DNA from: Ga0077527 sp038316355
Lineage (GTDB): Bacteria > Pseudomonadota > Gammaproteobacteria > Burkholderiales > SG8-41
DNA length: 9,142 nt
Reading direction: 5' to 3'
Assembly (NCBI GenBank): GCA_038316355.1
Contig: JBBQAO010000123.1
Span: forward strand, 1 to 9,142
Shown: positions 1-7,091 of the stretch, in pieces
Numbering within the stretch: position 1 is the stretch's first letter
Layout of the letters: every line of letters starts with the position of its first letter
Program-made: the position numbers and the translations under genes
Notes under the pieces: generated by a model
Database searches by the model: none
Seen by the model: only the letters and a program-made list of their open reading frames with translations
What the model was told of the DNA's origin: nothing

Positions 1-1
1 T

Positions 2-250
2 GGCGCAAGCGTTAAGATGAAACCAAGGATGTCAAAGGTCGGCCATGCCTTCCTGCGCAAATCTCTTTACATGCCAGCTATGGTTGCATTGTATAAAACC
101 GCTTGGGGCATACGCTTTCGCGAGCGCTTGGCGGCGGCGGGTAAACCGCCCAAGCTCATTATCGGGGCGATGATGCGCAAACTTGTTCACGTTGCTTTCG
201 GGGTGCTTAAATCAGGTAAAGCTTTCGATCCTGCGTTGCATGGATGTTGA
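2..250 (+). CDS. IS110-family transposase, C-terminal part (5' end outside window)
   Basis: The frame is open from the first bases of the window and ends at TGA 248-250, leaving 82 codons. The ATG at 17 is internal, since coding-like sequence continues upstream of it (GASVK before MKPRMSKVGHAFLRKSLYM). The pattern G-x-A-x-LRK-x-LYMPA, then a GKPPK stretch and MRKLVHVAFGVLKSGKAFDP, is the C-terminal (transposase_20-like) region of IS110/IS1111 transposases. These enzymes recombine DNA with a DEDD plus Ser active site; this fragment would carry the C-terminal half, while the DEDD part lies outside. No break is visible in what can be seen, so the copy may be intact upstream. IS110-type elements lack conspicuous terminal inverted repeats, so I cannot place the right end precisely. 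It probably lies shortly after the stop codon, before the repeat that follows. Confidence 0.85.
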   Translation, partial: GASVKMKPRMSKVGHAFLRKSLYMPAMVALYKTAWGIRFRERLAAAGKPPKLIIGAMMRKLVHVAFGVLKSGKAFDPALHGC

Positions 251-327
251 CGGGGATAACAGTATCTACGCGGGCTAATGTTCGCCGCCCTCTATTTCCC
301 CGCATAGCCAAGTGCTTATGGCATACC
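251..327. other. Non-coding tract after the transposase, probably holding the IS right end
   Basis: There is no credible gene here. The bases right after the transposase stop probably include the right end of the IS110-type element, but neither a terminal inverted repeat nor a target duplication can be recognised with only one end in view. Confidence 0.4.
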
Positions 328-540
328 ACTGCCTCCCCTTGTGAGCCGCCGAGCAACGCAGCCAAGCCGGGAGGATGGCTGCGACTCGTTCGCCGCAGGA
401 CCGTTTGCGGGAGCAGACATCGGCTGCCCCTGCCCGCACCCCCGCTACGCGACACCTAGTCCGGGGCGCCCCTTCTCTTTGGTTACTTTCTCCTGGCGAA
501 GCAAGAGAAAGTGACTAGCCGCCGGGCCACCCCCGGCGAC
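328..540. repeat. Dispersed GC-rich intergenic repeat ending in two hairpins
   Basis: I see no real gene in this stretch; the open frames on both strands look like by-products of a GC-rich repeat. Its 3' end holds three symmetrical units: a 10-bp palindrome GGGGCGCCCC at 463-472; an inverted repeat GTTACTTTCTC (482-492) with GAGAAAGTGAC (505-515), one mismatch in 11; and CGCCGGG (520-526) with CCCGGCG (532-538), loop of 5. From general knowledge, sequences of the form 'GAGCCGCCGAGCAACGCAG ... TTTGGTTACTTTCT ... GAAAGTGACT ... CCGGCG' recur between genes in many betaproteobacterial and some gammaproteobacterial genomes. Calling this a member of that group is inference; a genome-wide search would settle it. 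Confidence 0.5.
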
Positions 541-587
541 CTTTAATTACCTTTAAAAACAATATTTTATAAAAATAGAAAATTACC

Positions 588-615
588 CTTGAAATTCAAA
601 GGGTCGGCCCAACAT
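588..615 (+). promoter_or_regulatory. Candidate sigma-32 promoter of grpE
   Basis: CTTGAAA at 588-594 matches the sigma-32 -35 consensus exactly. After 13 bases comes CCCAACAT (608-615), a partial match to the -10 consensus CCCCATNT. Spacing equals that of the dnaK candidate. CTTGAAA also sits in an interrupted dyad (586-603, TTGAA-A-TTCAA). If used, transcription would start near 622, downstream of the ATG at 614. Confidence 0.5.
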
Positions 616-652
616 GCCCACAGTCACCCCATCACCCAAAACAAAAACCATC

Positions 653-1174
653 ATGTCCCAGGAACCACCAGACCAAAGTCCGGAAACCGCAGCCCCGGCG
701 CCGGAAATCATGCCGTCGACCGAAGAACTGCTGCGCAAGGCCGAACTCGACGCACTGGAACACCACGACGCTTGGCTACGCGCCAAGGCGGAAACGGAAA
801 ACGTGCGCAAACGCGCGATCACCGATGTCGCCAACGCACACAAATACGCCGTGGATGGTTTTGCCACCGAACTGCTCGCGGTGAAAGACAGCCTGGAAGC
901 CGCGCTGGCCGTAGAGACTGCGACTGTCGAGAATCTGAAAAGCGGCGCCGAGTTGACACTGAAACAATTGTCGGCCGCTTTCGAAAAATTCAAACTCGCC
1001 GAGCTCAGCCCCGTCGGCCAGAAATTCGATCCGCATCGCCATCAGGCAATCAGTATGGTCGAGGCCGACGCCGAACCGAACACCGTGGTGCAGGTGCTGC
1101 AGAAAGGTTATGTGCTGCACGACCGCGTGGTGCGCCCGGCGCTGGTGACCGTGTCCAAGGCCAGGGACGCTTGA
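653..1174 (+). CDS. grpE: GrpE, nucleotide exchange factor of DnaK
   Basis: This is the cytoplasmic heat-shock co-chaperone that releases ADP from DnaK so that a new ATP cycle can begin. From ATG 653 it is 173 residues; an in-frame ATG at 614 would add 13. A variable Pro/Glu-rich N-terminus leads into a long helical stretch (roughly residues 20-100, including AKAETENVRKRA), typical of the GrpE dimer coiled coil. The C-terminal beta domain has the family signature: FDPHRHQAIS, then VVQVLQKGYVLHDRVVRPALV. I prefer 653 because the sigma-32-like -10 element covers the ATG at 614. Against this, 653 has no clear Shine-Dalgarno sequence, whereas 614 has a weak AAAGGG at 598-603. It is followed by dnaK in the same direction after 165 bases. 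Gene identity is sure, the start is not. Confidence 0.95.
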   Translation: MSQEPPDQSPETAAPAPEIMPSTEELLRKAELDALEHHDAWLRAKAETENVRKRAITDVANAHKYAVDGFATELLAVKDSLEAALAVETATVENLKSGAELTLKQLSAAFEKFKLAELSPVGQKFDPHRHQAISMVEADAEPNTVVQVLQKGYVLHDRVVRPALVTVSKARDA

Positions 1175-1195
1175 AAACCACCGCTTGAAAACCAC
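1168..1195 (+). repeat. Perfect 14-bp tandem duplication over the grpE stop codon
   Basis: CGCTTGAAAACCAC occurs twice back to back, at 1168-1181 and 1182-1195. The first copy contains the grpE stop TGA (1172-1174). Each copy carries CTTGAAA, the sigma-32 -35 consensus. Only the second copy has a well-spaced -10 partner. Confidence 0.9.
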
Positions 1196-1211
1196 ACTAT
1201 CAACCCCAGTT
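1184..1211 (+). promoter_or_regulatory. Candidate sigma-32 (heat-shock) promoter of dnaK
   Basis: CTTGAAA at 1184-1190 is a full match to the -35 consensus. After 13 bases, CCCCAGTT at 1204-1211 differs from CCCCATNT at a single specified position. Predicted transcription start is near 1218, giving a dnaK leader of about 120 bases. The element lies just past the grpE stop codon, so dnaK can be transcribed both from here and by read-through from grpE. Confidence 0.65.
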
Positions 1212-1262
1212 ACTTAATCAACACAGCATCGGCAACAAAGCATCGAAATCGCCGCCAAGACT

Positions 1263-1298
1263 CTTATAAATTATTGAATAAAATCAATTGCTTATAAG
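1263..1298 (+). other. AU-rich dyad in the dnaK leader
   Basis: Bases 1263-1277 pair with 1284-1298 around a six-base loop (1278-1283). Twelve of 15 positions are Watson-Crick, one more is a G-U wobble. CTTATAAG at 1291-1298 is itself palindromic, and CTTATAA is repeated at 1263-1269. It could be a protein-binding site, a second promoter region or a weak leader hairpin. It does not match the CIRCE operator. The ribosome-binding site (1328-1331) lies outside it. Confidence 0.45.
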
Positions 1299-1339
1299 AT
1301 ATCCCCGGCGCAACCACTTTTCAGAACGAGGTATTGGAC

Positions 1340-3283
<1,944 letters not shown>

Positions 3284-3284
3284 G

Positions 3285-3312
3285 GATTGCCGATTGAGGA
3301 TTGAGGATTGAG
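3285..3312 (+). repeat. GATTGAG 7-bp tandem repeat after dnaK
   Basis: Three perfect copies of GATTGAG stand at 3292-3298, 3299-3305 and 3306-3312, with a decayed one (GATTGCC) at 3285-3291. The inverse unit CTCAATC appears at 3364-3370 and a variant CTCGATC at 3386-3391 region, so the two ends of the dnaK-dnaJ spacer are inverted copies of each other. Confidence 0.8.
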
Positions 3313-3355
3313 GGGGGGACGTACGTTCTCCCCTTGATCATTTCAGGCCGGCCTG
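3306..3355 (+). other. RNA hairpin and adjacent palindrome between dnaK and dnaJ
   Basis: In the plus-strand transcript, 3306-3320 pairs with 3325-3339 without interruption: 15 pairs, four of them G-U, around a GUAC loop. Because wobble pairs become A-C mismatches on the opposite strand, the fold is better as dnaK-dnaJ mRNA than as minus-strand RNA. Five bases later lies a perfect 12-bp palindrome CAGGCCGGCCTG (3344-3355). No long U-run follows either stem, so a strong intrinsic terminator is unlikely. A processing, stabilising or partial-attenuation role that lowers DnaJ relative to DnaK is inference. Confidence 0.6.
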
Positions 3356-3402
3356 TTATTCACCTCAATCCTCACACCTTCATCCTCGATCCTGGGTAAA
3401 AA

Positions 3403-4530
3403 ATGGCAAAAAAAGACTATTACGAGGTGTTGGGCATTAACCGCGATGCCTCCGAGGACGACCTGAAGAAGTCGTACCGCAAGCTCGCAATGAAATGGCA
3501 TCCGGACCGCAACCCGGACAATCCCAAGGCCGAGGAACACTTCAAGGAAGCCAAGGAGGCCTACGAAGTCCTGACCGATGCGCAGAAACGCGCGGCTTAC
3601 GACCAGTTCGGCCACGCCGGTGTTGATCCTTCGGCGGCCGGTGGCGCCGGAGCTGGCGCGGGATTTGGCGATGCCTTTAGCGACATCTTCGGTGACATCT
3701 TCGGCGGCGGTGGTGCTGGCGGCGGACGACAGCGCTCGACGGTATTCCGCGGCGCCGATCTGCGCTACAACTTAGAGATATCTTTGGAAGACGCCGCGCG
3801 CGGTACCGAAACGCGCATTCGTATTCCGGCACTCGAGGAATGCGAAACCTGCCACGGCAACGGCGCCAAACCGGGGACGCAGCCGACCAGTTGCACCACC
3901 TGCGGCGGTCACGGCCAGGTGCGTATGCAGCAGGGCTTTTTCTCGATCCAGCAGACTTGCCCGCGCTGCCACGGCACCGGCAAGATGGTGGCCAACCCCT
4001 GTGGCCCCTGCTCCGGCAGCGGTCGCATCAAGAAACATAAAACGCTGGCCGTGAAGATCCCCGCCGGGGTTGACGAGGGCGACCGCATCCGTCTGTCGGG
4101 CGAAGGCGAAGCGGGGGTCAACGGCGGGCCGTCGGGTGACCTCTACGTGGTGATGCAGATCAAGCCACACAATGTGTTCACCCGCGACCACAACGACCTG
4201 CACTGCGAAATGCCGGTGAGCTTCAGCACCGCAGCGCTCGGCGGCGAAATCGAAATCCCGACGCTCGACGGTTACGCCAAAATCAAGATACCGGCGGAAA
4301 CCCAGACCGGGAAAGTCTTCCGTCTGCGCGGCAAGGGCATCAAGGGCGTGCGCTCGAGCACCCACGGTGACCTGCAGTGCCATGTGGTCGTCGAAACACC
4401 GATCAGCCTGACCTCGCGGCAAAAAGAACTGCTGCAGGAATTCGAAGCCATCAGCAACAAGGACGCTGCACGCCACAACCCGCGCGCCAACTCCTGGATG
4501 GACCGGGTCAAGGCGTTTTTCGCGGAGTAA
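3403..4530 (+). CDS. dnaJ: DnaJ, Hsp40 co-chaperone of DnaK
   Basis: DnaJ binds unfolded proteins, hands them to DnaK and stimulates its ATPase in the cytoplasm. The 375-residue protein is a full class I Hsp40. The J domain occupies residues 1-70, with the essential HPD at 33-35. A Gly/Phe-rich linker (about 75-115) contains the DIFGDIFG element. The zinc-binding domain has all four CxxCxGxG-type motifs, with cysteine pairs starting at 147, 164, 186 and 200. The C-terminal substrate-binding domains (about 210-375) follow, with GDLYVVMQIKPH and KGIKGVRSSTHGDL. The start ATG is preceded by GGG at 3394-3396, six bases away, a modest ribosome site. It is co-directional with dnaK. No terminator is visible after the stop; two CCACGATGG copies (4537-4545, 4551-4559) lie there instead. 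Confidence 0.99.
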   Translation: MAKKDYYEVLGINRDASEDDLKKSYRKLAMKWHPDRNPDNPKAEEHFKEAKEAYEVLTDAQKRAAYDQFGHAGVDPSAAGGAGAGAGFGDAFSDIFGDIFGGGGAGGGRQRSTVFRGADLRYNLEISLEDAARGTETRIRIPALEECETCHGNGAKPGTQPTSCTTCGGHGQVRMQQGFFSIQQTCPRCHGTGKMVANPCGPCSGSGRIKKHKTLAVKIPAGVDEGDRIRLSGEGEAGVNGGPSGDLYVVMQIKPHNVFTRDHNDLHCEMPVSFSTAALGGEIEIPTLDGYAKIKIPAETQTGKVFRLRGKGIKGVRSSTHGDLQCHVVVETPISLTSRQKELLQEFEAISNKDAARHNPRANSWMDRVKAFFAE

Positions 4531-4597
4531 ACCACGCCACGATGGCATGACCACGATGGTAAGCTAGCGTGCATGTATTCATTGGGATTCATGCCGC

Positions 4598-5104
4598 GTG
4601 AAGTTCACCAGTTTTGATGCCCTCGTCAAGGCGTTCGATGCAGCCGGCGTCCGTTACCTGATCGCCGAAGGACTCGCCGTCAATGCGTACGGTTACCTCC
4701 GGTTTACCAAGCATGTTGATGTGGTGGTGCAGTTGATGCCCGACAATATCGGACGCACATTTGCCGCACTGAACAGCCTCGGCTATCGCCCGCTGGTGCC
4801 GGTCACCGCTGCGCAGTTCTCAGACGCAGCGCAGCGCGAACACTGGACACGCGACAAAGGCATGAAAGTAATCCAGTTCTGGAGCGACGCGTATCGCGAA
4901 ACACCTGTCGATGTATTCGTCATCGAACCCTTTGATTTTGAAACGGAATTCAAAAATTCCCTGACCAAGCCCCTTGGCGGTATCGACGTAAGCTTTGTTT
5001 CGATCCCCACACTGATCCAGATGAAGGAAGCCGCAGGCCGCGGTCAGGATAAACTGGACATCGAAGAACTGCACATGCTCTACCCTGAACATGGCCCACG
5101 ATAA
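4598..5104 (+). CDS. Nucleotidyltransferase-fold protein (MNT/AbiEii-like), active site altered
   Basis: This 168-residue protein resembles the small nucleotidyltransferase-fold proteins of toxin-antitoxin and abortive-infection systems. The pattern RYLI-A-EGLAVNAYGYLRFTKHVDVVVQ (residues 19-45) matches the usual G-G/S ... T-K-D-x-D block, VDVFV (104-108) would supply the third acidic residue (D105), and MKEAAGRGQDKLDIEEL (near the C-terminus) matches the conserved K-x-x-A-x-R-x-x-D-x-x-D end. Two expected positions differ: E24-G25 instead of Gly-Gly/Ser and H39-V-D41 instead of Asp-x-Asp. Each is one base from the expected codon. Nucleotide transfer may therefore be lost, leaving a structural or binding role. 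The GTG start has GGGA at 4584-4587, ten bases upstream. Its 3' end overlaps the next gene by 14 bases, suggesting coupled translation. Substrate unknown. Confidence 0.75.
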   Translation: MKFTSFDALVKAFDAAGVRYLIAEGLAVNAYGYLRFTKHVDVVVQLMPDNIGRTFAALNSLGYRPLVPVTAAQFSDAAQREHWTRDKGMKVIQFWSDAYRETPVDVFVIEPFDFETEFKNSLTKPLGGIDVSFVSIPTLIQMKEAAGRGQDKLDIEELHMLYPEHGPR

Positions 5105-5294
5105 ACCTGTTACCGATGACTTCGACTGGAGCGTGACCACCTGGGAAGGCTCGCGCCGCGAGCAACTCAGCCGTTGGTCACAGTTGTCACTGGAAGAGAT
5201 GATCCGCGCCCAGGAAGACATGCGGGAAATTGCCGAACGCCTCGCACAAATGCGAACTACGACAACCACCCCAGGCGATCCGATCAAGTCGTAG
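5091..5294 (+). CDS. Small conserved-looking partner of the nucleotidyltransferase-fold protein
   Basis: This 67-residue, acidic-to-mixed protein starts inside the preceding gene (overlap 5091-5104) and probably depends on its translation, since no clear ribosome site is seen. It begins with a short polar segment, then FDWSVTTWEGSRREQLSRW, followed by a predicted helix rich in Glu, Arg and Leu (LEEMIRAQEDMREIAERLAQM) and a Thr/Pro tail. I recall similar short proteins next to such nucleotidyltransferase-like genes but cannot name a family. Arrangement and size suggest a two-component module of the toxin-antitoxin kind; which one would be the toxin is not shown by the sequence. The wider reading is inference; the gene itself is well supported by its position and codon use. 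Confidence 0.65.
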   Translation: MAHDKPVTDDFDWSVTTWEGSRREQLSRWSQLSLEEMIRAQEDMREIAERLAQMRTTTTTPGDPIKS

Positions 5295-5338
5295 CGGTTC
5301 GGGAACGGACCAACCGCTGCCGGAGGGAGGAGGCGATC

Positions 5339-6319
5339 ATGGACAAGGTTGACCACGTATACACGCTTCATGGTCTGCTGCGTCGTCGGCGCACATCCAT
5401 CAGTCTCGCCGACATCCGGCTCAGGCTGGAATGCTCTGTGCCCACTGTGCACCGGACCATCAAGTACATGCGTGAATCCCTCCATGCCCCCATCGTGACC
5501 GACCGGGAGAACGGCGGCTATCACTACAGCCGCGATACCGAAGGCGAAAATTACGAACTGCCGGGCCTGTGGTTCAGCGCGGACGAACTGCAGGCACTGC
5601 TGGTGCTGGATACCCTGCTGGAAAACCTCGAACCGGGGCTGCTCAGCGAACAACTTTCGGCATTCCGCGGACGAGTCACGGAAATACTCCGGAACAAACG
5701 CCTGGGATTAAACGAGGCCGCCCGCCGGATTCGCATTCTGTCGATGAACGCCCGACGTTCGGGTGAACACTTCCGCACCGTAGCCAGCGCGACCCTGCAG
5801 CGGCGGCGGCTGCGCATCACCTACGACGGGCGCGAACGCGGCAAGGCCACCGAACGCGATATTTCGCCACAGCGCATCGTCCATTACCGCGACAACTGGT
5901 ATTGCGATGCCTGGTGTCACCTGCGCAAGGGCTTGCGCAACTTCTCGATCGACCGCATCCGCAGCGCACAGCAACTCGACGCACCGGCGGACCACATCGA
6001 CGACGGCCGGCTCGACGCGCACTACGCCAGCGCCTACGGCATCTTTGCCGGCCGCGCCAACAAAACCGCGGTGCTGCTGTTCAGCGCCGAGCGCGCGCGC
6101 TGGGTGGCCGACGAGCGCTGGCATCCGCAACAGGCCGGGCAATATCTCACCGATGGGCGCTATGAATTGCGGATCCCGTACCGCGACGACCGCGAGCTCC
6201 TCATGGATATACTGCGCCACAGCGCGCATGTGGAAGTGATGGCGCCGGAATCCTTGCGCAACGCCGTGCGCGACCAACTGCAGCACGCGCTGCAACACTA
6301 CACCCCTCCAGCCGGATAA
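5339..6319 (+). CDS. WYL-domain transcriptional regulator (YafY/DeoR-like HTH)
   Basis: This is a 326-residue DNA-binding regulator. The start ATG 5339 follows an excellent ribosome site, AGGAGG at 5328-5333, five bases away; longer in-frame starts upstream would run into the preceding gene. An N-terminal winged helix-turn-helix covers about residues 1-62 (LHGLLRRRRTSISLADI, then CSVPTVHRTIKYM). The WYL domain lies around 140-205 and contains PQRIVHYRDNWYCDAWCHLR with W187-Y188 and then FSIDRI, where this family usually binds a ligand such as a nucleotide or oligonucleotide. A C-terminal WCX-like region follows. WYL regulators often control defence or stress islands, so it may regulate its neighbours; that is inference. 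The next gene starts six bases after its stop. It looks intact. Confidence 0.93.
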   Translation: MDKVDHVYTLHGLLRRRRTSISLADIRLRLECSVPTVHRTIKYMRESLHAPIVTDRENGGYHYSRDTEGENYELPGLWFSADELQALLVLDTLLENLEPGLLSEQLSAFRGRVTEILRNKRLGLNEAARRIRILSMNARRSGEHFRTVASATLQRRRLRITYDGRERGKATERDISPQRIVHYRDNWYCDAWCHLRKGLRNFSIDRIRSAQQLDAPADHIDDGRLDAHYASAYGIFAGRANKTAVLLFSAERARWVADERWHPQQAGQYLTDGRYELRIPYRDDRELLMDILRHSAHVEVMAPESLRNAVRDQLQHALQHYTPPAG

Positions 6320-6325
6320 CACGTC

Positions 6326-6991
6326 ATGACTGATCTGCCGCCCCTGCCCGCCTATACCAACGACGCACTGGCCGCGATGCCGGCGCAGGCGCTGCTCGAT
6401 CTGCTGGCGACAGACGAAGACCGCGTACCCCGCAATGTGATCGAAGAATGCGTACGGCGCGGCGATGTGTTCGTCGCCCATCTGGAGGTAATGCTGGCGC
6501 GTCACGACTGGTACGGCGACGCATCGCCGGGCGAGTGGTGGCGCCTGCTGCATGCCGCCATGATCCTCGGCCAAATGACGGGCGCAGTCGCGGGGCTGTT
6601 GCTGGTGCGCCACATGCGACGCATGTCGGAAGCCGGCGACAGCGATCTTCAGGACTGGCTCGCCAACTACTGGCCCGCCCTGTTTCGCGGCAAGCCGGAC
6701 GCTGTACTCACCGCTGCGCGCGAAGTGGCCGGAGACCGCACGCTCAACATCTACGTCCGTGCCAATGCCATGAACGCGATGGTCACCATGGCGCAACAGC
6801 ACGGCCCGGCAGCGCTGGAACACATGCTCGATCAACTCGCGGGGGCGGTGCAGGACGAGACCGAGCAAGAAATTAGCGACTGGCCTTCAGGCCTGTCGGT
6901 CAAACGTGTTTTGGAAGGGGTTTGCATCCCCTCCCAAAACGGTCGCCCCCGAAACCCCGGCCTTCAGGCCGGGGTTTCAAACCGGAGTTAG
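6326..6991 (+). CDS. DUF1186-type protein, C-terminus replaced by a palindromic element
   Basis: The 221-residue product has DUF1186 features over its first ~180 residues: DLLATDEDRVPRNVIEECVRRG, EWWRLLHAAMILGQM, GLLLVRHMRRM, DWLANYWPALFRGKPD and YVRANAMNAMV. This looks like a helical repeat fold of unknown function; relatives are usually longer, commonly with a further helical part and sometimes a C-terminal SEC-C metal-binding motif. From about residue 185 the sequence stops looking like the family, and 6882-6978 is a run of hairpins, so the last ~38 residues (WPSGLSVKRV ... SNRS) are probably encoded by an inserted element. The gene is likely truncated, though still translated. It sits six bases after the WYL regulator and has only a weak ribosome site, so coupling to that gene is likely. 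Function unknown. Confidence 0.75.
   Translation: MTDLPPLPAYTNDALAAMPAQALLDLLATDEDRVPRNVIEECVRRGDVFVAHLEVMLARHDWYGDASPGEWWRLLHAAMILGQMTGAVAGLLLVRHMRRMSEAGDSDLQDWLANYWPALFRGKPDAVLTAAREVAGDRTLNIYVRANAMNAMVTMAQQHGPAALEHMLDQLAGAVQDETEQEISDWPSGLSVKRVLEGVCIPSQNGRPRNPGLQAGVSNRS
6882..6978 (+). mobile_element. Palindromic insertion (three hairpins), IS200/IS605-derived or REP-like
   Basis: Three inverted repeats stand in a row. GGCCT (6882-6886) pairs with AGGCC (6889-6893). Bases 6908-6920 pair with 6928-6940, 12 of 13 positions. GAAACCCCGGCCT (6951-6963) pairs perfectly with AGGCCGGGGTTTC (6966-6978). The first and third share the core GGCCTTCAGGCC. Compact tandem hairpins with a subterminal CCCCGGCC-type stem resemble the ends of IS200/IS605 elements and their short non-autonomous derivatives; that assignment is inference. 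It forms the 3' end of the DUF1186 gene. True ends are unknown. Confidence 0.6.
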
Positions 6992-7039
6992 TTTTAGATC
7001 AAAGAACTGGACCGGCTCGCGGCGCAGAAGAAGTTGTAG
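6989..7039 (+). repeat. Short repeat, copy A (related to 9064-9119)
   Basis: TAGTTTT, then ATCAAAGAACT, then a tail ending in TTGTAG. After ATCAAAGAACT it matches the copy at 9064-9119 in 20 of 31 positions with no gap. Read in the frame of ATC 6998 it gives IKELDRLAAQKKL and a stop, which also happens to be the frame of the DUF1186 gene. It may be the 3' end of a gene fragment. Confidence 0.5.
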
Positions 7040-7091
7040 CCGGCGTTGCCACCGATGCGCGCAGGCCGCGCATTGCGCCGCACACCCCCGA

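Noticed and set aside
207..459. Opposed open frames at 207-455 (minus) and 244-459 (plus)
   Set aside because: They lie in the dispersed GC-rich repeat, are rich in Arg, Pro and Ser, and have no supporting start signals.
583..993. Minus-strand open frames opposite grpE, dnaK and dnaJ (for example 583-993, 1946-2794, 3772-4554)
   Set aside because: They are antisense shadows of strongly coding, GC-rich genes and show no recognisable motif or ribosome site.
1263..1298. CIRCE operator for HrcA before dnaK
   Set aside because: The dyad lacks the TTAGCACTC-N9-GAGTGCTAA pattern.
3285..3391. CRISPR array in the GATTGAG repeat region
   Set aside because: The units are 7 bp in direct tandem with no spacers, far from CRISPR repeat length.
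4537..4559. Two CCACGATGG copies after dnaJ as a terminator or operator
   Set aside because: They are direct, not inverted, no stable stem with a U-run follows, and nine bases repeated twice is weak evidence.
5174..5338. Extended N-terminus for the WYL regulator from a start at 5174
   Set aside because: It would overlap most of the small upstream gene, whereas ATG 5339 has AGGAGG five bases ahead and begins the helix-turn-helix directly.
5708..6868. Long minus-strand frame opposite the WYL and DUF1186 genes
   Set aside because: The plus strand has the family motifs and a strong ribosome site; the minus frame has neither.
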